Assembly: GCA_035655435.1 (NCBI GenBank)
Contig: DASRUN010000019.1
Span: forward strand, 1-8,802
Direction of reading: 5' to 3'
From: UBA493 sp035655435
GTDB lineage: Archaea; Iainarchaeota; Iainarchaeia; Iainarchaeales; Iainarchaeaceae
Length of the DNA stretch: 8,802 bases
Both the position numbers and the translations under genes were made by a program. Below are positions 1 to 6,570 of the stretch, piece after piece (position 1 is the stretch's first letter; each line of letters begins with the position of its first letter). The notes beneath the pieces are model-generated. The model worked only from the letters and a program-made list of their open reading frames with translations, ran no database searches and was not told the DNA's origin.

Positions 1-249
1 TTTGCGCTTGTAACAAGCGTTTTTTCCTTTGTCAACCTGCTCGCGGTTTATTTCACTTCCATTCACAGGAAAAAATTTTCTGTTTTGCTTCTCGCTTTCA
101 GCGTTCTTGAAATAATACTGATTTTCCTTTTCCATTCCAGCCTTTTGCAGGTTCTCTATATTCTTCTGGGAGTGCAGTCTGCGCTTCTCGCGGCAATGGC
201 TGCTTATTTTTTCTTTGATTTTAAGAGGGATAAAATTGAATTCGATTAG
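1..249 (+). CDS. C-terminal fragment of a polytopic membrane protein, probable oligosaccharide flippase (Wzx/MATE-like)
   Basis: Frame 1 is open from the first base and ends at TAG 247-249, giving 82 residues that lack the N-terminus. The fragment is almost entirely hydrophobic: a helix at about residues 1-18, a short basic loop (IHRKKF), then two more helices at about 27-45 and 49-72, and a charged cytoplasmic tail (FKRDKIEFD). The layout of the last helices, including the FHSSLLQV turn, resembles the C-terminal end of polysaccharide/oligosaccharide flippases that move lipid-linked glycans across the membrane. Position at the head of a glycosyltransferase operon fits that role. The stop codon lies 14 bases inside the next gene, so translation is probably coupled. 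The membrane-protein call is firm. The flippase call is inference; any multi-helix transporter or GT-C protein could end this way. Confidence 0.6.
   Translation, partial: FALVTSVFSFVNLLAVYFTSIHRKKFSVLLLAFSVLEIILIFLFHSSLLQVLYILLGVQSALLAAMAAYFFFDFKRDKIEFD
225..229 (+). promoter_or_regulatory. Ribosome binding site that decides a TTG start
   Basis: GAGGG at 225-229 lies 6 bases before TTG 236. No ATG is available upstream of the conserved first beta strand of the GT2 domain: the next ATG, at 257, would delete that strand. The TTG at 215 lies before this site. This makes TTG 236 the best start. Confidence 0.6.
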
Positions 250-961
250 CGTTGTAATGCCCTGTTATAAGGGGGAGGAAATAATTGAAAAATCTCTTTT
301 AAGGACTTGCAGTGCGCTTGAGCTGGCCGCAAAGGATTATGAGATTATTCTTGTTGTGGACGGCAATCTTGACAGAACTTTTGAAATTGCTTCTTCTCTT
401 GCAAAAAAAAACTCGAGAATAAAGCCTTTTACTTATGAAAAAAACAGGGGCAAAGGATTTGCCCTGAAATACGGCTGCCAGTTTGTTTCAAAGGAACTTA
501 CCGCATTTATTGATTCAGACCTTGACCTTCCTCCGGAGCAGCTGAAAATTTTTTTGTCTTTTTTGGAATCCCTTGATGCGGATATTGTCATTGGAAGCAA
601 GAGGCATCCGCTTTCCAAAATCCGTTATCCTTCGAGCAGGCGTTTTCTGAGTTTTGTTTATTCCCTGCTTTTGCGCGTTCTTTTCCGCCTGAATGTTTCC
701 GATACGCAAGTCGGCTTCAAGCTTATGAAATCCATTGTGGCAAAAAAGGCAATGCCCAAGATTGTTGTAAAGCGCTATGCCTTTGACCTTGAGTTTTTGG
801 TTGTGGCAAAAAAGCTCGGCTTTAAAATAATCGAGGCTCCTGTGATAATCCTTTTCAAGGACATAGGGAGCGGAATAAACATAAGGCAGATATGGCACAT
901 TTTCATTGACACATGCGCAATCTTTTACAGGCTGCACTTTCTGCATTATTACGACAAGTGA
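236..961 (+). CDS. GT2 glycosyltransferase, dolichol-phosphate mannose synthase (DPM1/Alg5)-like
   Basis: This 241-residue protein has a single GT-A domain. Strand 1 is SVVMPCYKGEE, followed by VVDGN (40-44) for nucleotide binding, NRGKGFAL (70-77), and the metal-binding DSD at 93-95 followed by LDLPPEQ. The acceptor-side motifs DTQVGFKLM (156-164) and FDLEFL (183-188) are the signature of DPM1/Alg5-type enzymes, which move a sugar from a nucleotide donor to a polyprenyl phosphate at the inner face of the membrane. There is no convincing transmembrane helix, so it is probably peripheral. It likely makes the lipid-linked sugar used by the two membrane transferases downstream. The start is TTG 236 with GAGGG 6 bases upstream; an in-frame TTG at 215 is the alternative. 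It overlaps the upstream membrane protein by 14 bases. Family is confident; the sugar (mannose, glucose or other) cannot be read from sequence. Confidence 0.9.
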   Translation: MNSISVVMPCYKGEEIIEKSLLRTCSALELAAKDYEIILVVDGNLDRTFEIASSLAKKNSRIKPFTYEKNRGKGFALKYGCQFVSKELTAFIDSDLDLPPEQLKIFLSFLESLDADIVIGSKRHPLSKIRYPSSRRFLSFVYSLLLRVLFRLNVSDTQVGFKLMKSIVAKKAMPKIVVKRYAFDLEFLVVAKKLGFKIIEAPVIILFKDIGSGINIRQIWHIFIDTCAIFYRLHFLHYYDK

Positions 962-967
962 GAAAAA

Positions 968-2059
968 ATGAAAATTTTGATGTTTAACTGGCGCGACATT
1001 AAGAATCCTGCTGCTGGCGGCGCAGAGGTTTTGACGCATGAGATTGCAAAGCGTTTGGTTTTGCACGGGCATGAATTTACCTTGTTTGCCTCTGGTTTTC
1101 CAAACTGCAAAAAACAGGAAACAATTGACGGAGTCAGGATTATCCGCGACGGAGGGCAGTTTTCTGTTTATTGGAAGGCTTTTATGCATTACAAAAAATA
1201 TTTTCAGGGAAGGTTCGATGTTGTCATTGACCAGATTAACACTGTGCCTTTTTTTTCCAATTTTTTTGTAAAAGAGAAAAAGCTTGTTTTGATTCACCAG
1301 CTGTGCAGGGAAATCTGGTTTTTTGAAAAGCCTTTTCCGATTTCAATTATCGGCTATCTGCTTGAGCCTTTGTGGCTTTGGTTTTACAGGAATATTCCTG
1401 CGATTACTGTTTCCGAAAGCACTAAGCGCGATTTGCAAAAATACGGCTTCAGGAATATTTCAATTATTCCTGAAGGCATTGATTTTAAGCCTGTTGAAAA
1501 GCCCCTGCAGAAAGAATCAAATGCTTTTGTTTTTGTCGGGCGTTTGAAGAAATCCAAGCGCCCGGACCATGCCATCAGGACAGTTGCTTTGGCAAAAAAA
1601 GCCATTCCAGACATCAGGCTTTGGATTGTAGGCAGTGGAGATCCTCTATACATAACCTATTTAAAGGATTTAGCAAAGAAAAATAATTTAGAGCAGAACA
1701 TTGTTTTTTTCGGGCGCGTTGACCAGGAAAAGCGCAATGAATTAATGTCAAGGGCGCAGGCAATCCTTGTGACTTCTGTGAGAGAGGGCTGGGGCTTGAT
1801 TGTTACTGAGGCAAATGCCTGCGGGACCTGCGCAATCGCATACAATGTCAACGGCCTGCGCGATTCTGTAAAAAACAATGAAACAGGCTTGCTGGTTGAA
1901 CCAAATCCGGAAGCGCTCGCAGAAGCCATTGCAAAACTTTCAGGGAACAAAAAAATCCTCGAAACCCTTTCACAAAACGCGCTCAATGACTCAAAAAAAT
2001 ACGACTGGGAAAACTCAGCGAACGAATTTGGAAAAAAAATTGTGGAAAGATTAAAATGA
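968..2059 (+). CDS. GT4-family (GT-B fold) glycosyltransferase
   Basis: This 363-residue protein has two Rossmann-like halves. The N-terminal half carries the glycine-rich acceptor loop PAAGGAEVL (about 14-22), as in GT4 enzymes. The C-terminal half starts near IPEGID (167-172) and FVGRLKKSKRPD (189-200), and contains the donor-binding E-x7-E motif, E273 to E281, in EGWGLIVTEANACG. This family transfers sugars from NDP- or GDP-sugars with retention, typically onto a lipid-linked glycan at the cytoplasmic face. H110-Q111 in the N-terminal half may help form the active site. The ATG follows the preceding stop by 6 bases, with only a weak TGAG-type ribosome site, so it is likely co-translated. 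Its end overlaps the next gene by ATGA. Codon choice changes visibly within the gene, from T-ending codons early to C/A-ending codons after about 1870. Length is usual for the family. Confidence 0.92.
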   Translation: MKILMFNWRDIKNPAAGGAEVLTHEIAKRLVLHGHEFTLFASGFPNCKKQETIDGVRIIRDGGQFSVYWKAFMHYKKYFQGRFDVVIDQINTVPFFSNFFVKEKKLVLIHQLCREIWFFEKPFPISIIGYLLEPLWLWFYRNIPAITVSESTKRDLQKYGFRNISIIPEGIDFKPVEKPLQKESNAFVFVGRLKKSKRPDHAIRTVALAKKAIPDIRLWIVGSGDPLYITYLKDLAKKNNLEQNIVFFGRVDQEKRNELMSRAQAILVTSVREGWGLIVTEANACGTCAIAYNVNGLRDSVKNNETGLLVEPNPEALAEAIAKLSGNKKILETLSQNALNDSKKYDWENSANEFGKKIVERLK

Positions 2060-2066
2060 AAAAGCC
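2053..2066 (+). repeat. 14-base direct repeat copy 1, at the start of the GT2-methyltransferase gene
   Basis: AAAATGAAAAAGCC spans the ATG of the GT2-methyltransferase gene and is repeated exactly at 3591-3604 over the ATG of the following gene. It codes for MKKP in both proteins. Confidence 0.45.
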
Positions 2067-3597
2067 GCTCGTTTCTGTTATTGTGCCAACTAAAAACTCA
2101 GCCTTTGTGCTTAAGAAATGTCTTGACTCCATAAAAATCCAAACCTATGCCAATTTGGAAACAATTATTGTTGACGATTTTAGTAATGACAATACTAAAG
2201 ACATTGTAAAAAGTTACTCCGCTAAGTTCATTCAAACGGCTTGCAACAAGCCAGAAGCCAGAAATATCGGAATACAAAACTCTAACGGCGAGTATCTTTT
2301 ACTACTAGACTCTGACATGGTTTTGGATAAGACCGTAGTGCAAGAAATTGTAGAAAAGTTCCAAAACGAAAAATGTGATGCTGTTTATATCCCGGAAGGA
2401 TATCAGCAAAAAGGTTTTTGGGAAAAATGCAGAGATATTGAAAAAGGTTTATACGCGGGGCTAGAGTTCGTTGAGGCTCCGCGTGCGTATAGAAAAGAAA
2501 TTCTTGGCAAAGTACTTTTTGATGAATTTAATGAAGGACCGGATGAACACGACTTCTATCTCAATGCTAAAAGTCGCATTCAAAATAGCTCACGAACAAA
2601 AGCACAAATAAGTGTATTAGAGACTCCATTCAATTTTAAAAAAAAGTTTAATCACGGAAAATTTTTTACATATTACAAAAATAAACACAAAGAATTTGCA
2701 AAAAAGCAATCCTCTCTTAATAGATTGAAAATACTTATAAAGGCAGTTAAAATTTCACCGCCACAGGCCGCAGGAATATTTCTGCTAAAAATAATCGAGT
2801 ATACCTTCTTTAGTTTAGGGCGGATAAACGGATATTTTGATAGGAGAATCCTTCGCAAGGTTTGGACTGCCGAGAAAGAATTTAATTCCATCGGGAAAAA
2901 TTATGAAAAAAAAATGTACACAAATAGCAAAGGAAACGAATTCATCAATGAATACGAAAAAAAGAAAGTAATTGATTTAGTTCAAAAAAGTACAAGTAAG
3001 ACAAAAGATATCCGAGCGCTAGACATCGGCGCGGGAAATGGACGGTGGAGCCGCGAGTTTCAAAAGATGGGAATGAACGTGACTGCGCTAGATGTGTCAG
3101 AAGAAATGTGTAAAATATTAAGTGAAAATAAATCGCTTAAAGTAATTAATGGAGATATTGAAAAAGCAGCATTAACTGCAAGAAGTTTTGATTTTATTTT
3201 TTCCTTCCGAGCATTCAAATATGTTAACAATAGGAAAAAAGCATTGGCAAATATTCACAAAACACTCAAAGACGAAGGAACATTTCTGGTTGAAATGCCA
3301 AACGCAAATAATTTGCTTTATTTCTTCCCAAACTTATTCGCACCCATTGTATTCCAACTCACAAAAAGAAAAAAGTTCAAAAATTTCATTCTTGCAGACT
3401 TAGTTAGCAAAGCCTCTTTTGAAAAAGAGCTGAAAGGAAGCGGGTTCACGCTGGTCAAAACAAACAAGATGCTTTTCTTTCCTCATAAGGCATATTCAAT
3501 GATTCGAAACGAAACCCTACTTAAAATAGTCCAGAAAATAGATTCTGCCTTTGAGAACATATCCCCTCGAAGCTATGTCTTCATGGTGAAAAAATGA
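2056..3597 (+). CDS. Bifunctional GT2 glycosyltransferase fused to SAM-dependent methyltransferase
   Basis: This 513-residue protein has two domains. Residues 5-200 are a GT-A/GT2 domain: VSVIVPTKNS, IIVDDFSND (37-45), EARNIGIQNSNGEY (67-80) and the metal-binding DSD at 85-87. Residues about 236-262 form a moderately hydrophobic stretch that may dip into the membrane. Residues about 318-513 are a class I methyltransferase of the Methyltransf_11 type: motif I LDIGAGNG (322-329), the ribose-binding acidic residue D346 in TALDVS, NGDIEKA (365-371), and FDFIFSFRAFKYV as the post-motif strand. The inferred job is to add one sugar and methylate it, or to cap the chain, in one polypeptide. ATG 2056 overlaps the previous stop by 4 bases, with GGAAAG six bases upstream; the gene ends in another ATGA overlap. 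Sampled lines are AT-rich (20-37% G+C by hand count). No frameshift is visible at the junction, so the fusion looks genuine. Confidence 0.88.
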   Translation: MKKPLVSVIVPTKNSAFVLKKCLDSIKIQTYANLETIIVDDFSNDNTKDIVKSYSAKFIQTACNKPEARNIGIQNSNGEYLLLLDSDMVLDKTVVQEIVEKFQNEKCDAVYIPEGYQQKGFWEKCRDIEKGLYAGLEFVEAPRAYRKEILGKVLFDEFNEGPDEHDFYLNAKSRIQNSSRTKAQISVLETPFNFKKKFNHGKFFTYYKNKHKEFAKKQSSLNRLKILIKAVKISPPQAAGIFLLKIIEYTFFSLGRINGYFDRRILRKVWTAEKEFNSIGKNYEKKMYTNSKGNEFINEYEKKKVIDLVQKSTSKTKDIRALDIGAGNGRWSREFQKMGMNVTALDVSEEMCKILSENKSLKVINGDIEKAALTARSFDFIFSFRAFKYVNNRKKALANIHKTLKDEGTFLVEMPNANNLLYFFPNLFAPIVFQLTKRKKFKNFILADLVSKASFEKELKGSGFTLVKTNKMLFFPHKAYSMIRNETLLKIVQKIDSAFENISPRSYVFMVKK

Positions 3598-3604
3598 AAA
3601 AGCC
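3591..3604 (+). repeat. 14-base direct repeat copy 2, at the start of the YfhO/AftD-like gene
   Basis: This is an exact second copy of the 14 bases at 2053-2066. The two copies bracket precisely one gene, which is what replacement or insertion by short homology would leave. The repeat is A-rich, so chance is possible. Confidence 0.45.
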
Positions 3605-6254
3605 AACTGTGGCTGATTTATCGACTTACACTAGGAAGGAGCACTTCTACACTGTGCTGTGTGCTGTGTATTCAGTATTATTGTCTGTCTTTGTTTTTAG
3701 AGATGTTTTATTCAAAGCAGGATATCTAATTTATGGAGATCTTTACTCGTCCTACACCTTAAATCAGTTTTTATTTAATCTATTCGCACCTGGGACAATC
3801 AATGAACTTCCTGAATTATCACTGCGATTGCCATTGTACATTTTAGGAACGATATTGAATCTTCAAGCAGACCTTGTCAATAAGCTGTTATTTATTTCAA
3901 TTATTTCACTATCGACCCTCTTTATCATTCTTGCAACGAAGAAAGTTTTTCATTTGCTGAATTATCCAATACCAAAATTTGCCCAATCAATTTTCTTAAT
4001 GGTTGTTGGCTTTGCATTCGTGTTTAATCAATGGACAACCTTTTACATTCTACTCCATCCATGGCTGGTACTTAGCATATCTGCAGTCCCCTTGTTTTTT
4101 CTCACCTTTGTCAGCGAACTGAGCAGCAAAAAAATCCGCTCGATAATTATGCTAGCCTTCTTGTTCATGCTGATAGCCACCCAGATTCACGGGTTATTTG
4201 TTCTTGCAGTCGTTATACTTGGATTTTTCTTTATTGTCCTAAAACAAAGTAAAAACCGCATTAGCCTTGTCAAAAGTGCGGGCGCAATACTTCTTATAGT
4301 CGCCTTACTTAATTCGTGGTTTCTGTTTCCGTGGGCGTATGCCGCACTAAATGGGGTAATCCAACCATCTCAGGTTAGAAGTGGATATGTGACGAGCCAA
4401 AGTTTCTTTTTGGGCTGGTGGAACAGGTTTGTCGAACCGGCGAATTTCGTCAGATTTAACCAAGCATGGTTTCACAATGTCGATTATTCTCTTAACTTCT
4501 TTGGACTAGAAATACTTAGAAAAAGTGCTGAGTTTATTCAGGGCTTACTGTTTATTGTTTCAATTTTTTTTATTGCCACCCTTCTGAAGAAAGAAAAATC
4601 GAGAGTCATAGGCTACTCCCTATTTCCCATTGCACTATTTAGCCTTATTTCGGGCGGCATACTCAAAAATATTATCAGCCAACACCTAGATTTTCCGCTA
4701 ATGTGGCTGTTTAGAAACTTAGATAAATTCAGCGGCATAGTCATCGCTTTTCTCTGCATATTTATCGGAGTAACACTTTTATATTTTTTAAATACGAACC
4801 GGAAAAAGATTCTTGCAATTTATTTATGTACTATATTAGTTGTTTTCTCGTTTGCAAATTGGCCTCTACTTACTGGAAATTTTAATGGTGAACTAAATAC
4901 ATACACTCTTCCGGCAGAGTACGCACAAATAAAACATATTATAGGAACCAATAACGTGGTTGTGATTCCGAATAATAATTTTGCATTGCCAACTTGGATC
5001 AACAACATAAGATATAATGCAGTAAATAATCCGCTCTCAAATTTCCTGCATGGAAAAAGTCTGTATCTTTATGACAGTTTATCTCCAAAAGAACAATATT
5101 CAGATTATGCGCAGTTACTTGGATACGAGTATATTGTTATCAGCCTGGATTCAACTAATAACTATTGGAATACTTATTCAAATAACTTAAAACAAGACTT
5201 TGATAATTCAAGCACATACCATTTAATTTGGAAAAGCGAAAATGAAAAATATTTCGTTTATAAAAATTCTGCAAGTTCGCCACTTTATCTTACAGAGTCC
5301 AATTCCCCAACCGAGATTTTTCATTCCAATTTTGAAAGCAATGAATTCCTAAAGGACTTGAATAGTAATCCAGATTTCAGTGTCGAAACAACCGAAAATG
5401 CTTTGCATGTTTTTACTCAGTCTACAAAAAATAATAACTGGTCCTGGATTAAACTAGGCCCTATTGATGTGACTCCGAACGAAATTGTTAAGGTCATAAA
5501 TCTACAAAAGCAAGATAAACCTACGAAGCAGACACACGTCGCAATTGAAATAAATACTGCTGGAAAATGGACTCGGTTTTTAAGTTACTGCGGAGGTGCT
5601 GATGGAACATATGATTGGACACAATTTGAATGTACAATACGAATTCCTCAAGATGTTACTATGATTAAACTCGTTTTAAACGCGGGGTGGGCAGACTCTA
5701 ATTCAAATAGCAGCACCTTTTTCAAGGATATTTCTGTGGAAGAACTTGGAACTTATTTGTTAGACCTCAATTCGATTCAAGGATATAGCTATGATATGCT
5801 CACAACGTATAACGCACAAGTGAAAATATCTAAGCCCAGCGTGCTAGCATTAACTGAGTCTTACAACCCATTCTGGGAGGCCCGACTTTATGAGAACGGA
5901 AACTATACAAGTACCATTAAATCTTCTCAACTTTATTCATCAATCAACGGATTCTGGATTGATAAAACAGGAGAGTTCGACATAGTAATTGAATATGCCC
6001 CCCAAAAATGGTTTTATGGCGGTTTAGCAGCGAGTATTTTGACTTTGCTCTTATGTTTTGGATTTTTAGTGCATAATTGGAGAAAGGGAGATACGGGGGT
6101 AAAAACCAGCAAGTTGAATATCCAAAACAAATTCACATACAAGTCAAAAAATGCTTGGAATAGAACTCAAAAAACAACAGGTTTTTTTTCAAATTTTAAT
6201 AAAGAAAAAGAATCCGAAAAGAAGGTTGGCAAGTTTGCTTACAAAAGAGAATAA
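3594..6254 (+). CDS. YfhO/AftD-like polytopic membrane glycosyltransferase (GT-C type) with extracytoplasmic carbohydrate-binding region
   Basis: This 886-residue protein begins with about 11-13 membrane helices (residues 19-425). The first outer loop holds GDLYSSY (48-54) with the acidic residue expected of GT-C catalysis. LFRNLDKFSG (372-381) matches the Arg/Lys-Phe loop seen in YfhO- and AftD-type proteins. Residues 430-805 are outside the membrane. Within them, about 575-718 looks like a jelly-roll carbohydrate-binding module: aromatic-rich strands, WTRFLSY, then LNAGWADSNS and a closing FFKDISVEEL. About 720-800 carries the ALTESYNPFWEA and NGFWID strands typical of the C-terminal beta domain of this superfamily. 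A last helix (808-827) precedes a basic cytoplasmic tail of about 60 residues. It probably transfers a sugar from a polyprenyl-phosphate donor on the outer face. ATGA overlap with the previous gene and GGTGA at 3585-3589 support the start. The exact family is inferred. Confidence 0.72.
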   Translation: MKKPTVADLSTYTRKEHFYTVLCAVYSVLLSVFVFRDVLFKAGYLIYGDLYSSYTLNQFLFNLFAPGTINELPELSLRLPLYILGTILNLQADLVNKLLFISIISLSTLFIILATKKVFHLLNYPIPKFAQSIFLMVVGFAFVFNQWTTFYILLHPWLVLSISAVPLFFLTFVSELSSKKIRSIIMLAFLFMLIATQIHGLFVLAVVILGFFFIVLKQSKNRISLVKSAGAILLIVALLNSWFLFPWAYAALNGVIQPSQVRSGYVTSQSFFLGWWNRFVEPANFVRFNQAWFHNVDYSLNFFGLEILRKSAEFIQGLLFIVSIFFIATLLKKEKSRVIGYSLFPIALFSLISGGILKNIISQHLDFPLMWLFRNLDKFSGIVIAFLCIFIGVTLLYFLNTNRKKILAIYLCTILVVFSFANWPLLTGNFNGELNTYTLPAEYAQIKHIIGTNNVVVIPNNNFALPTWINNIRYNAVNNPLSNFLHGKSLYLYDSLSPKEQYSDYAQLLGYEYIVISLDSTNNYWNTYSNNLKQDFDNSSTYHLIWKSENEKYFVYKNSASSPLYLTESNSPTEIFHSNFESNEFLKDLNSNPDFSVETTENALHVFTQSTKNNNWSWIKLGPIDVTPNEIVKVINLQKQDKPTKQTHVAIEINTAGKWTRFLSYCGGADGTYDWTQFECTIRIPQDVTMIKLVLNAGWADSNSNSSTFFKDISVEELGTYLLDLNSIQGYSYDMLTTYNAQVKISKPSVLALTESYNPFWEARLYENGNYTSTIKSSQLYSSINGFWIDKTGEFDIVIEYAPQKWFYGGLAASILTLLLCFGFLVHNWRKGDTGVKTSKLNIQNKFTYKSKNAWNRTQKTTGFFSNFNKEKESEKKVGKFAYKRE

Positions 6255-6570
6255 GTTGCAAGATTTAATCGCGGAACAATTTCCAGTATTGATTGTACTG
6301 GCATTGCTAGTGCTAGCACATTTGTTGTCGGGTATTATTGTAATCATAGCATTTATTGCGGCAATCATTCTTTTTGTTTACAAAAAATATGATGGTAGAA
6401 TTCCAGTGGCATTAGCAATAGCATTGTTAGTAATAGCGGCAATGACCCTGTCACTGCAAAGCGAGGCAACTGCAAATCAATTTGCAACTGAGAGCTATTA
6501 TTTTTTCGTAATAGGAGTGCTCATACTGTTCATTAATTATCTAAGAGAGGGTCCAAGTGAAGATGAATAA
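6235..6570 (+). CDS. Small multi-helix membrane protein of unknown function
   Basis: I do not recognise this family. The product is about 111 residues if it starts at TTG 6235. It has a hydrophobic hairpin (FPVLIVLALLVLAHLL, then IIVIIAFIAAIILFVY), a third helix (VALAIALLVIAAMTLSL) and a fourth (YYFFVIGVLILFINYL), ending in an acidic tail (EGPSEDE). This suggests four helices with short loops. It sits between two membrane transferases and may be an accessory subunit or chaperone for one of them; this is inference from position only. The start is uncertain. ATG 6151 would overlap the upstream gene by 104 bases with no ribosome site. TTG 6235 has GAAGG 9 bases upstream, and TTG 6256 has only a weak GAGA site. 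The stop overlaps the next gene by 14 bases (GTG start) or 8 bases (ATG start). Confidence 0.68.
   Translation: MLTKENKLQDLIAEQFPVLIVLALLVLAHLLSGIIVIIAFIAAIILFVYKKYDGRIPVALAIALLVIAAMTLSLQSEATANQFATESYYFFVIGVLILFINYLREGPSEDE
6547..6552 (+). promoter_or_regulatory. Ribosome binding site favouring a GTG start
   Basis: GAGGGT at 6547-6552 lies inside the end of the small membrane protein gene. Its G-run (ending at 6551) is 5 bases from GTG 6557 but 11 bases from ATG 6563, so spacing favours GTG. The two starts differ by only two residues. Confidence 0.5.

Noticed and set aside
515..1297. 260-codon open frame on the minus strand
   Set aside because: It lies antisense to the well-supported GT2 and GT4 genes, has no recognisable domain or ribosome site, and its residues look like translated antisense of glycosyltransferase code.
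6151..6234. Longer ATG start for the small membrane protein
   Set aside because: It would overlap the upstream gene by 104 bases and has no ribosome site; the added residues are basic with no conserved look. Kept only as an alternative start.
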